Positions 16,689-24,919 of a stretch of 64,000 nt of DNA are shown here, one piece after another. The DNA comes from HGM04593 sp045613945. GTDB lineage: Bacteria; Bacteroidota; Bacteroidia; Bacteroidales; Bacteroidaceae. The translations under genes were made by a program, and so were the position numbers. Positions within the stretch are counted from its first letter, which is position 1. Each line of letters starts with the position of its first letter. The stretch is taken from the NCBI GenBank assembly GCA_045613945.1, contig JAZLBZ010000053.1, positions 8,575 through 72,574 of the forward strand. Direction: 5' to 3'. The notes beneath the pieces are model-generated. The model was not told the origin of the DNA, made no database searches, and saw only the letters and a list, made by a program, of their open reading frames with translations.

Positions 16689-16719
16689 CCGCCAAATCTG
16701 TTATTTATTACTGAAAATA

Positions 16720-16759
16720 AAATTGCGTGAGTAGTCAACAACGGCTACCCACGCAATTT
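16720..16759. terminator. Bidirectional terminator between convergent genes
   Basis: Arms AAATTGCGTGAGTAG (16720-16734) and CTACCCACGCAATTT (16745-16759) pair at 14 of 15 positions. The minus-strand reading is followed by TTATTTT, a good T-tract; the plus side is weaker. It separates the toxin-antitoxin operon from the small minus-strand gene that ends at 16762. Confidence 0.65.
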
Positions 16760-16761
16760 GT

Positions 16762-16995
16762 TTAAATCCCCCTCAGTGTCTGCTGTAGCAGTGCGCCAAT
16801 TTCGTCATCGCTGCTTTCGCGCTCCTTGTTGAGTTTTACAAGGAAGTCTGCTGTGGTCTTAAGGGCCTGGTTGATTGTGCCGGGGTCTTCGCAGTTGACG
16901 GTGAGTTTTTCCAGCCGTCCTATGAGGCGGTGAAACAGCGAGAGTGTCTCGCTGTGTACGTCGTCGAGACTTACGTTTTTGCTTCTCTTTGTCAT
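16762..16995 (-). CDS. Small hypothetical protein
   Basis: A 77-residue, probably helical protein of unknown function, beginning MTKRSKNVSLDDVHSETL. The frame stays open up to 17091, but a -7 element (TATATTTG on the minus strand, plus-strand positions about 17018-17025) lies just upstream of the ATG at 16995 and inside the longer frame, so the shorter start is chosen. It is divergent from the phage-like operon and might be a small terminase-like or regulatory remnant; nothing in the sequence proves this. Confidence 0.5.
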   Translation of the reverse strand: MTKRSKNVSLDDVHSETLSLFHRLIGRLEKLTVNCEDPGTINQALKTTADFLVKLNKERESSDDEIGALLQQTLRGI

Positions 16996-17147
16996 AAATG
17001 TAAATATGTTTTTATAAGCAAATATACTGCCTGTCTTGCTTTTCAAGGTTGCTGCTTTGCCATTAATTTCAACTTGTTGATATTGTGGCATTTCAGCAAC
17101 CTTGTTTGTTGTGTTACGTATTTCTTTTGCACAAAAATATTAGTATC

Positions 17148-17720
17148 ATGAGTTTATTAACAAATCTTTTATCGGGAACCAATGGGGCTCTAGGGCTTTA
17201 TTTGGGTGTGAAGGGGATTCTTGACAAGAATGAGTCCTCTAAAAGAGCAAAGGAGTTGCGTGACAAGGCCAAAGCCGAGGAGGCGGGCTGGTACAAACGT
17301 AACTATTATGAGAATTTCATTGACAGCACTGCTGCTCGTGCTGCCATGAAAAGAGTGGAGAACAGTTTGCGGCGCAATAATGAGCAGAGCAGGGCGCATT
17401 CGGTGGTAATGGGTGCAACACCTGAGTATTCAATAGCCCGCAATGAGCAGGGGCTGCGTTCAATGGAGAATGTGGCAACAAATATGGCGTCGCAGGAGGA
17501 TAGCCGAAAACGGCAGGTTGATGCTTTACATCGCCAGAACAAGAATACTTTCCTTGCCAATGACCTCAATGAACTGGCCATGAGCGAGAAGATGGCGACA
17601 TCGGCTGCATACAATGGATATAATATTTTCCAGAATGCCTTGCTGGGGATGAACTGGGGCAAGGAAGGTGGAGTGGTGAAGGCTGTTCCACATGAAACAG
17701 ACAATGAGGGTGAGGTATGA
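17148..17720 (+). CDS. Phage-like small structural protein, unknown function
   Basis: A 190-residue protein, rich in Ala, Asn, Glu and Arg, with a Gly-rich hydrophobic N-terminus (LLSGTNGALGLYLGVKGIL) and then a largely helical body. The frame extends upstream to 17085, but ATG 17148 follows a promoter-like TTTCTTTTGC and gives a more natural N-terminus. It overlaps the next gene by 4 bp and lies upstream of a polyvalent protein and a portal protein, so a virion or ejection protein of a prophage remnant is likely. No family recognised. Confidence 0.55.
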   Translation: MSLLTNLLSGTNGALGLYLGVKGILDKNESSKRAKELRDKAKAEEAGWYKRNYYENFIDSTAARAAMKRVENSLRRNNEQSRAHSVVMGATPEYSIARNEQGLRSMENVATNMASQEDSRKRQVDALHRQNKNTFLANDLNELAMSEKMATSAAYNGYNIFQNALLGMNWGKEGGVVKAVPHETDNEGEV

Positions 17721-18040
17721 GCAATAGGTATGTAGATGATGAGTTGCAGCGCATCCACAGCAGTGCAATGGAGCGCGAGCAGGAAAGGAGTAGTGCGACC
17801 AGGCATAACCGTAACATTGCTGCCGTAGTTGACTTTACATCAAAACTGTTGCAGGTTCTGGACTATTCGTTGGCTTCGTCTACTCGTTTGCCGTCCAAAA
17901 GCGGTGTGAGGTCTTATGAGAAGTACACTTCTCCTCCAAAGGATTTCAAAGGAACTATTGCCGGTGATATGTTCCGAACAAGGTTTTCATTAAATACCGG
18001 AAAAAGAAACAGTAGTAATGGTAGAACATTTAAAGTATAA
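17717..18040 (+). CDS. Small phage-associated protein, unknown function
   Basis: A 107-residue basic and polar protein (MSNRYVDDELQRIHSSAME) with no recognised domain. It overlaps the previous gene by 4 bp and the start of the large polyvalent protein gene, which implies co-expression as part of a phage structural block. It may be a head-associated or scaffold-like peptide; this is only inferred from position. Confidence 0.5.
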   Translation: MSNRYVDDELQRIHSSAMEREQERSSATRHNRNIAAVVDFTSKLLQVLDYSLASSTRLPSKSGVRSYEKYTSPPKDFKGTIAGDMFRTRFSLNTGKRNSSNGRTFKV

Positions 18041-21000
18041 TAAAGGTATGTATTCTGTAAATTTAAACGACGATAACAAGAAGAAAAACAGGAAGGACGA
18101 GAATCCTTTTTCTGTGAATGAGGAGTTGGCCGGCGCGCATGGCGATGGTTCTTCTTCTGATGGGTGGAACAGCGCCGATTCGCTGTCTGTCAACAATGAC
18201 TTTGCAAGCAGTTCAGCCTCCTTGCCATCTGCAGATGAGGGTGAAAAGAGTGGTGCTAAGCCATTTGCCGGCATTGGCACGGGAGTGGGAAAACAGGGCC
18301 CGGCTCCATTGTCTGCAAGAGAGGTGCTTGGTGCAAAATACAGTACACCGGGCGGTTGGGGCGATTATATGAAACGTCTTGTACCCGAATATACTCCGGC
18401 AAGGGCTACCGCTCTGTATGCGGCATCGCCAAAGGCACTTGATGATGTTGCAGGGGATTATTTCAAGGGTGAACTGTCTGCGGCTTATGACAAGAACCTG
18501 GATGCTGCCCGAGTTTACTCCAACAAGGCTTATACCGAATACGCAACCGACCCTATTGCCGCAATGCGCATTGCCCAGGACAGATATAACCCGGTTAGAG
18601 TTGCCGATGAGACAATAAAGGGTATGGACACCGAAAAGGTGCGCAAGATGGTTGAACCGCTCGCACGCCGTGCCGGATATGATACCGACATGTATATTGA
18701 AAATTGTGTAAAGCCGGCTTTGCACGATATGATGGTTCATGATTTTATTGACAAGAACAAGCCAAAGAGCAGTGCCGAATATATATTGAGGTCGGCATAC
18801 AATAATTCGCTTCTTGGCAAGGCTGCAAACATTGGCTTTGGAAAGAATACAATGGCCGGCCTGGAGAATGAAAGCCTTGCGCGCTACGATGCCGGGAGAG
18901 TGGAGAATTTTGCTGCTGGTGTTGGCTCGCTTCTCATTGATGCACCAGTATTTGCAGGACTGGGTACAATGTCTACAGCTCTGGTGGGAAAGACGACATC
19001 TTTGATGACAAATAAACTGGCAAAGAACCTTTTTAAACTGAACTCTTCTGCCGGAATGACAATGCCGCGTGCCTTGCAGATTTCGGAGCGCGCTATTATG
19101 GGGAATCTTAAACAGAAGATTGTCCGTAATGCAACAATGCAGGGTCTGACTCTTGGCAACTATGACCTTGCCAACAGCATTGCCGACGATGTCCTCTACA
19201 ACGAGAGTGTTGATTGGGGAAAGGCGGCCGGCTCATTCCTGAAAGGCTTTGTGACGGGTGGTGCTACAGGTGCTGTGGGTACAAGTCTCAGAAAGGCTAT
19301 GGGCGGCTTGACGGGTGGCAGGAAGATGCTTGCCTCTACCGGAGTGCTGAGTGCCGAGTCGGCAATCTTTACCTTCTCTACCGAGGTTGACAAGTTGATG
19401 AACGATGTGGAGATTGAACCGGTAGACTTGCTTCATGACTATGCCGAGAGCATGGCAACGCTGGGCGTGATGAAGATGGCGCATTGGCGACCCAAAGGTG
19501 CTGCATACAAACTAAAGGCCGATGGCACGTTAAAGGATGAACTAAGACTCTCAAACTCTGAGCAGGCCGAGTTGCGCGAACTGAACATTGACCCTGTGGA
19601 ACTGATGGATGAGATGGCTGCCGGCTTGCGACTGCCTTCGTTTGGTATTGGCTCAACAAAAAGTGCAATTACCGAAAAGTACATGAAGATGATGCAGAGC
19701 AAGGATGTGTCGGCATCTACAAAGGCCAAACTTATGTATATCGTCGAGAATAAACTGACCTCTACACCGCCTGTGGCTTTTGACTATAATGTTGAAAAGA
19801 GAGACGATGGAAGATGGGTGCTCGACACTTACGATTTCGAGGGTAACAGGATTGAGCGTCATTACTTTGAACACTCGGGGAATGTAAAGAACTATCTGCT
19901 GACCAACAAAGGCAAGTTGCGTAGCAATCGTATTGCAACCTATGAGGGAGAACTTATTCGTGGAATGGATTCGCAGAATCTGTTGCGCCAGGCCGGACTC
20001 TATGCTCGGGAGAAGAGTGTGAGCATTGACGATATTTCGCAGGTGCTATACAAGCGTGCGCAGAATATGCCGCTTGAGGGGTGGGAGAACTATCTGTTGC
20101 AGGATATTCTGGAGCGTACATCGTATGACAGGAATGGCATGGTCAAGCATCTTGCCGATGTGCGACGTGGCATAGAAAAAAGGAATGGGCTTGAGGAAGG
20201 TAGCCTGCTGGTGAAGATTGATGAGCCGTTCTACAAATGCAGCAATGCCGAGAACAAGGCTCTTGATGAGTATGAGGCTGCAGTGCGCGATGAGGTGGAT
20301 ATGCTCAAGAAAGGGACTGAAAGAGGCCGCGCCGCCTCTTTCAGGCAGATGGGCGAGGAGAGTCCGTTCAAAGGAATGAGCAACGATGAGGTGAAGGATA
20401 AGGAGGTTGCCGACTTTTACACGCGACACCCCAAGAGGATTGACGCTGTGGGCAGCGGGTTCAAGGAGAAGCCTATTGAGATTGATGACAGCAAAGAGAC
20501 CGGCTATGTGTGGAGTTATGGCGGGGTCGATAATACCGTTGATGATATCAGGCAACTCAGGGATTATGCGCAGGAACTCTCCCGTAAATACAATTTCGAT
20601 GTCGAGTTCGTGAGCAATGAGCGCGAGATTCCTTATCCCGATGTGAACGACAGGTATGATGTCCAGAACTATAACAACAAACTCCGTGCAATGGGGTGGC
20701 TTGACAATAAAAGTGGAAAGATAACAATAAACCTGCCCAATATCCCATCAATGGAGGATGTTGAGAAAACTGTTGTTCATGAGTGTGTTGCTCATGGTGG
20801 CCTGCAGAAACTTTTTGGCAATCATCTGAACGGGTTTCTTGAAGAGGTCTACCGCAAGTCTTCCAATCAGGTGCGTTCGGACATAGGGCGTGTCAAGATG
20901 CGCTATCCATTTGCCGATAACTATACGGTGATAGAGGAGTACCTGGCCCACCTGACCGAGAAAAGCGTGCTCTCGTCGGGGGAACGTGCTGTGATGACAG

Positions 21001-22187
21001 GCCTGAAGGATTTTATGAAGAATGCTCTTGTGAGGCTTAACATCTACACCGGACGTAACCGAAGGGTTACTGAGAATGAGTTGACGAGTCTGCTGCGTCA
21101 GCACGCCAAGTATATCGAGAGGCGCACCCATCCTTCAAAGTACCGTCGTCGTGTATTCGGTGCCTTTGATGCAGCCAAGCAGGATGAGAATACCTACTAT
21201 GATCGCGAGGCTTACGAGCAGAGTGTAAGAGAGAAGATTGCCGGAGGAAAATATTTCCTCAACACGCCAAGTGAACTCTACAATACCAAACTGCTGCAGC
21301 ATTACGAACTCTTGCCCGAAAGCAAGAAACAGCAGGCGCTTGGCATGTGGCGTGCGACGGACGAACAGGTCATGGATTTGCTTTCAAGCAGCAAGTATCG
21401 CTTTGACGGGAAAAAGGGTACTTTGAAGGAGATGTTCCATGATTCAGAGTTCTATGAGAGGTATCCCGAACTTGCGAATCTGCCGGTAGAGGTGGTCGAG
21501 AATCCCTCACAGCCGTTGAGTTATGACAACCGCAGCAAGCGACTGCTTGTTGACAGGGCGTTCTACAATCATCCCGACGCGGGCCAGTTAGCAAGAGCGT
21601 TGCAGGATGTGGTGCAGGACTATGAAGGGTTCAACAAGGCGGTGTCAATGAATCTGTTTGGCATAAATTCAAGGCTAGGCCGCAAATACAACGAGGCGCA
21701 GCAGGTTATCAAGGCTTTGGAGAATGCGCGCATCTCCGCTCCCGATTTCGACAGGAACGGGGATATTGACAGGGCTTTTGCAAGGGAGTATGGATATACA
21801 CCCTCTGAGTTCAAGAAACGCTTTCCAACGCTCGACGAGTATACCTTGTACAAACTGACCGGCAAGGGGGTGCCTTTCAATGACGATGTCCTCCCGCCTG
21901 CTTCTGTTGAGGAAAAACAACATTCGGGCTCGGTTGTAACTGATTTGAGCGACCTCATGAAATACTTCAATGGCCCGCTTGATGTGGTGTACAGGAAATT
22001 GCAGCAGATTCACTCCGATGAACCGCGCAAGCCCCGAAGAGTTGAGGAATCTCCAAATGATTACGGCTATGGCGAGTTTAAGAAACGCGAGGATGATAGA
22101 CGAAAACGCCTTAGCGATGAGGTCGAATTCCAGAAGTGGCGCGATGCCTTCAGGCATCTTGACGATGAACTTGATGAACTGAACTAA
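18018..22187 (+). CDS. Large polyvalent phage protein with a metallopeptidase-like motif
   Basis: A 1389-residue protein of the large polyvalent kind encoded by Bacteroidetes phages and mobile elements. The N-terminus is low-complexity and polar; a long helical middle has Gly/Ala-rich membrane-active-like stretches (about 300-470). Near 921-926 is VVHECVAHGGL, a HExxxH-type motif resembling metallopeptidase domains in such proteins, followed by YTVIEEYLAH, which may give the third ligand. The C-terminus is charged. It may be injected with phage DNA. ATG 18018 overlaps the previous gene; ATG 18048, after that gene's stop, is an equally good start. Confidence 0.65.
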   Translation: MVEHLKYNKGMYSVNLNDDNKKKNRKDENPFSVNEELAGAHGDGSSSDGWNSADSLSVNNDFASSSASLPSADEGEKSGAKPFAGIGTGVGKQGPAPLSAREVLGAKYSTPGGWGDYMKRLVPEYTPARATALYAASPKALDDVAGDYFKGELSAAYDKNLDAARVYSNKAYTEYATDPIAAMRIAQDRYNPVRVADETIKGMDTEKVRKMVEPLARRAGYDTDMYIENCVKPALHDMMVHDFIDKNKPKSSAEYILRSAYNNSLLGKAANIGFGKNTMAGLENESLARYDAGRVENFAAGVGSLLIDAPVFAGLGTMSTALVGKTTSLMTNKLAKNLFKLNSSAGMTMPRALQISERAIMGNLKQKIVRNATMQGLTLGNYDLANSIADDVLYNESVDWGKAAGSFLKGFVTGGATGAVGTSLRKAMGGLTGGRKMLASTGVLSAESAIFTFSTEVDKLMNDVEIEPVDLLHDYAESMATLGVMKMAHWRPKGAAYKLKADGTLKDELRLSNSEQAELRELNIDPVELMDEMAAGLRLPSFGIGSTKSAITEKYMKMMQSKDVSASTKAKLMYIVENKLTSTPPVAFDYNVEKRDDGRWVLDTYDFEGNRIERHYFEHSGNVKNYLLTNKGKLRSNRIATYEGELIRGMDSQNLLRQAGLYAREKSVSIDDISQVLYKRAQNMPLEGWENYLLQDILERTSYDRNGMVKHLADVRRGIEKRNGLEEGSLLVKIDEPFYKCSNAENKALDEYEAAVRDEVDMLKKGTERGRAASFRQMGEESPFKGMSNDEVKDKEVADFYTRHPKRIDAVGSGFKEKPIEIDDSKETGYVWSYGGVDNTVDDIRQLRDYAQELSRKYNFDVEFVSNEREIPYPDVNDRYDVQNYNNKLRAMGWLDNKSGKITINLPNIPSMEDVEKTVVHECVAHGGLQKLFGNHLNGFLEEVYRKSSNQVRSDIGRVKMRYPFADNYTVIEEYLAHLTEKSVLSSGERAVMTGLKDFMKNALVRLNIYTGRNRRVTENELTSLLRQHAKYIERRTHPSKYRRRVFGAFDAAKQDENTYYDREAYEQSVREKIAGGKYFLNTPSELYNTKLLQHYELLPESKKQQALGMWRATDEQVMDLLSSSKYRFDGKKGTLKEMFHDSEFYERYPELANLPVEVVENPSQPLSYDNRSKRLLVDRAFYNHPDAGQLARALQDVVQDYEGFNKAVSMNLFGINSRLGRKYNEAQQVIKALENARISAPDFDRNGDIDRAFAREYGYTPSEFKKRFPTLDEYTLYKLTGKGVPFNDDVLPPASVEEKQHSGSVVTDLSDLMKYFNGPLDVVYRKLQQIHSDEPRKPRRVEESPNDYGYGEFKKREDDRRKRLSDEVEFQKWRDAFRHLDDELDELN

Positions 22188-22201
22188 AAACCTGTTTTGT
22201 G

Positions 22202-24274
22202 ATGAATAAATTTCTTGATAAACGTGTCAAAGCACCCTCACGCAATCAGCATAGTGAAGAGAAAGAACCGGGCGTGGCTTTCGGTTTCCTCAACGAGTGC
22301 GCTGCTTGCTGGAATGCTCTTGATGAGGCTCGCCGCAAACTGCGGCGAAGCCTTATGTACAGCTATGGCGACCAGTGGGGCGACCTGGTTACCGATCCCG
22401 ATACTCTTGCACAGATTACCGAGGGTGAACTTATAAAGAAGAACGGCAAGGTGCCGCTCAAGAACAATATGATAGCCCCCATCCTCAGCAATGTCGAGGG
22501 ACAGTTGAGGCAGAACCTAATGCGTCCTGTATGTGTGGCGCGTGACCAGAGCGAGGGGCGTGTTGGCGAAATGATGTCAATAGCCATTGAGTATGTGCAC
22601 GACATTAATGAGATGGAGGAGGTGGATGCCGACTCCATGCGCATGCTTCTCAATGGCGGAATGACGGCACAGAGGGTAGAGTATGGAATGAACCGCTCAA
22701 AGGACAAACAGGATGTGTGGGTCTACCCGGTGAATCCATCGCGTCTGTTCTTCAATACAAACCTTGAGGATGTACGTATGTGGGACCTCACCTGTATTGG
22801 CGAACTCTTTGACCTTCCGCTCGATGAGGTGCTTGCTCATTTTGGCAAGACACCGCAGCAGAAGGAGCGCATACGCAACATATATCATGCCGTTGACGTG
22901 CAGACGTATGGTACACGTGCAATGCAGGGCGATGAGGCACGTTCGCTCTCCTTCTATACGGCTTCGCACAGTAATCTGTGCCGCGTTATTCTCGGGTGGA
23001 AACTTGAGACGCGCGATGCTTATCTATGGAACGACCCGCTGCGCGGCACATGGGGATATGTGCCCTATGACAAGGAGAACCGCAAGAAGTTCGATGATGA
23101 GAATGCCCGCCGCCGTAAGGAGGCGCTGGAGGGGAAAGGTGAAATGTTAAAGGTGAAAGGTGAGAGCGGAGATGTGAAAGGTGAGAGCAGTAATGTGGTA
23201 TCAGATGATGACCTCCTTCTCATTGAGTATGAGTTTGCCACCGAGCGCTTTTGGTACTATCGTTACATGTCGCCCTATGGCGATATTCTCCAGGAGGGGC
23301 GCAGCCCTTATTGGCATGGTGAGCATAACTATGTGCTGCATTTGTATCCGCTTGTCCAGGGACGTCTTGGTAACTTTGTGGAGCAGTTTATTGACCAGCA
23401 ACGTGCAATAAACCGCACGGCAACGCTCATTGACTTCATACGCGGAACATCGTCAAAAGGTGTGCTTGTTGTTGATGACGATGCTTTCGAGAGTATGTCG
23501 CGCGAGGAGGTCATTGATGAGTATGTGCGTTATAATGGTGTCCTTTTTGTAAAACTAAAGCCGGGGCAGAGCATTGATGGTGTCGTGCGGCAGTATAACA
23601 GCGGTGCTGCAGTTGCCGGTGATTTTGAACTGCTGAATCTGCAGTTGAGGCTCATCAACGAAATCTCGGGCGTGAACTCTGCAATGCAGGGACAAAGCCC
23701 GCACTCCGGCACTCCAGCTTCGCTATATGCTCAGCAAGTGCATAACTCATCACTGAACTTAAAGGGGCTGTTCGATGGTTTCAGGACTTTCCGCCGTCGT
23801 CGCGATGCTAAGGTGATGAAGACGTTGCAGCAGTACTATACCGAGGCGCGTTACATTGACCTTGCCGGTACACAATACAGTGAGGAGGCGAAGTGGTATG
23901 ACCCGCAGAAGGTGCAGGACAGTGAACTTGACATCACAATTTCCGAAGGGTACAACACCCCGGCCTATCAGATGCTTGCAAACGACTTCCTCATGGAACT
24001 TTTCCGCGCAAATGCTCTTGACGTCAAGACTATGCTCGAGAACTCCTCCTATCCGTTTGCTACAAAGATTCTTGAGGCGATAAAACGTAACGAGGAGTCA
24101 GTTGCCAAAGGAGAAGCATTGCAGGGGATTCCTCCCGAACTGATGGCGCAACTGCAGGCTCAGGGTGGCAACAGCATTGCCGGCGCTACCGATGAGGCAG
24201 CGCTGCCTGCTCTTGATACCGCTGCTTCGGTGGCGAAGCCTGGTACCGGAGTCCCGCAATCGGTTATGCAATGA
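22202..24274 (+). CDS. Phage portal-like protein
   Basis: A 690-residue protein resembling P22-type portal proteins of Bacteroidetes phages: the early region has KNNMIAPILSNVEGQLRQN, a family-like stretch; the middle has a wing-like region with VYPVNPSRLFF; a long helix and a Gln/Ala-rich tail close it. Portals form the dodecameric DNA gate of the capsid. Residues about 312-330 are a repetitive KGE/VKGES stretch encoded by four AAAGGTGA copies, unusual for a portal core. It follows the polyvalent gene directly. No terminase, capsid or tail gene is near, so this is a remnant. Confidence 0.7.
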   Translation: MNKFLDKRVKAPSRNQHSEEKEPGVAFGFLNECAACWNALDEARRKLRRSLMYSYGDQWGDLVTDPDTLAQITEGELIKKNGKVPLKNNMIAPILSNVEGQLRQNLMRPVCVARDQSEGRVGEMMSIAIEYVHDINEMEEVDADSMRMLLNGGMTAQRVEYGMNRSKDKQDVWVYPVNPSRLFFNTNLEDVRMWDLTCIGELFDLPLDEVLAHFGKTPQQKERIRNIYHAVDVQTYGTRAMQGDEARSLSFYTASHSNLCRVILGWKLETRDAYLWNDPLRGTWGYVPYDKENRKKFDDENARRRKEALEGKGEMLKVKGESGDVKGESSNVVSDDDLLLIEYEFATERFWYYRYMSPYGDILQEGRSPYWHGEHNYVLHLYPLVQGRLGNFVEQFIDQQRAINRTATLIDFIRGTSSKGVLVVDDDAFESMSREEVIDEYVRYNGVLFVKLKPGQSIDGVVRQYNSGAAVAGDFELLNLQLRLINEISGVNSAMQGQSPHSGTPASLYAQQVHNSSLNLKGLFDGFRTFRRRRDAKVMKTLQQYYTEARYIDLAGTQYSEEAKWYDPQKVQDSELDITISEGYNTPAYQMLANDFLMELFRANALDVKTMLENSSYPFATKILEAIKRNEESVAKGEALQGIPPELMAQLQAQGGNSIAGATDEAALPALDTAASVAKPGTGVPQSVMQ
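23135..23184 (+). repeat. Short AAAGGTGA repeats within the portal gene
   Basis: AAAGGTGA occurs at 23135, 23149, 23156 and 23177, separated by multiples that keep the reading frame open. The encoded stretch is low-complexity (Lys, Gly, Glu, Val). Similar AGGTGA-rich runs are known as dispersed repeats in Bacteroidales, so this may be an in-frame repeat insertion. Confidence 0.5.
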
Positions 24275-24402
24275 AAGAAATGCGTTGATTTCTTGTAACT
24301 GATAGTTGCTTTTGTCTTAAAAAGATGTATTTTTGCATAGGATTTACGGTGTGCGCACTGTGCGCTGTGAACAGGTATGTATATTTAAACAATAAAATAG
24401 TT

Positions 24403-24825
24403 ATGAAAAAGATTTTTACATTATCGGTTGCTGTATTGATGATGTTTGTTGTTTTTGCCACAACATCTTGCAGTTCAAGTAAATCGGCAGCAAAGGCTTT
24501 CAAGAAAAGCGGTTACGAAATGAGTGAACTTCAGCCTGCGCAGCAGGTTGCACTCTCTTCATTGATGGAGGCTTTCCCAATGTATGGACAGACGGCGCAG
24601 GGCTATGTTACATCAGAGAATTCTATCACTTTTGTGTATGAACTGGACGATGCTGCGTGGAACCTCTATGCTCAGTCGTTGCGCAAGGAGGGCTTCTCAA
24701 GTGTCTCTACCGGTTATGTCAAGGCTGACAAGGCTAATGGCGTTACATATAACGTCAGCACAAAGACCGTGACAATCTACAAGAGAGAGTATCGACTGGT
24801 TACTTTTGCGTGCGCCGAGTTCTGA
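24403..24825 (+). CDS. Small lipoprotein, unknown function
   Basis: A 140-residue secreted lipoprotein: Lys-rich start, hydrophobic stretch and a lipobox-like TTSC with C23 followed by SSSK. The mature part is a small alpha/beta domain with no recognised family. The frame extends to 24325, but the longer N-terminus would ruin the signal peptide and it includes a -7 element (TATTTTTG near 24329), so ATG 24403 is the start. It marks the return to core genes after the phage remnant and ends at a strong terminator. Confidence 0.75.
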   Translation: MKKIFTLSVAVLMMFVVFATTSCSSSKSAAKAFKKSGYEMSELQPAQQVALSSLMEAFPMYGQTAQGYVTSENSITFVYELDDAAWNLYAQSLRKEGFSSVSTGYVKADKANGVTYNVSTKTVTIYKREYRLVTFACAEF

Positions 24826-24846
24826 TACTCGTTAATAATTGATAAG

Positions 24847-24883
24847 AACAGGAGCGATTTCAACTGGAATCGCTCCTGTTTTT
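24847..24883 (+). terminator. Terminator between lipoprotein and ligA
   Basis: AACAGGAGCGATT (24847-24859) pairs perfectly with AATCGCTCCTGTT (24868-24880) across an 8-nt loop and runs into a T-tract. Strong intrinsic terminator. Confidence 0.9.
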
Positions 24884-24888
24884 CGTTC

Positions 24889-24904
24889 TATTTTTGTATC
24901 TTCG
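24889..24904 (+). promoter_or_regulatory. Promoter -7 region for ligA
   Basis: Two overlapping -7 candidates: TATTTTTG (24889-24896, exact TAnnTTTG) and TATCTTCG (24897-24904, followed by CAC, common at Bacteroidales start sites). Either places transcription start shortly before the ATG at 24920. Confidence 0.45.
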
Positions 24905-24919
24905 CACAAGGAAAAAACA

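Noticed and set aside
16996..17091. Longer N-terminus for the small minus-strand gene
   Set aside because: The extra 32 codons contain the likely -7 element and are of unlike composition.
4038..24402. Direct-repeat attachment sites (attL/attR) for the whole island
   Set aside because: I compared the sequences around 3.9-4.0 kb and 24.3-24.4 kb by eye; only promoter-like TTTTTG similarity was found, not a convincing repeat.
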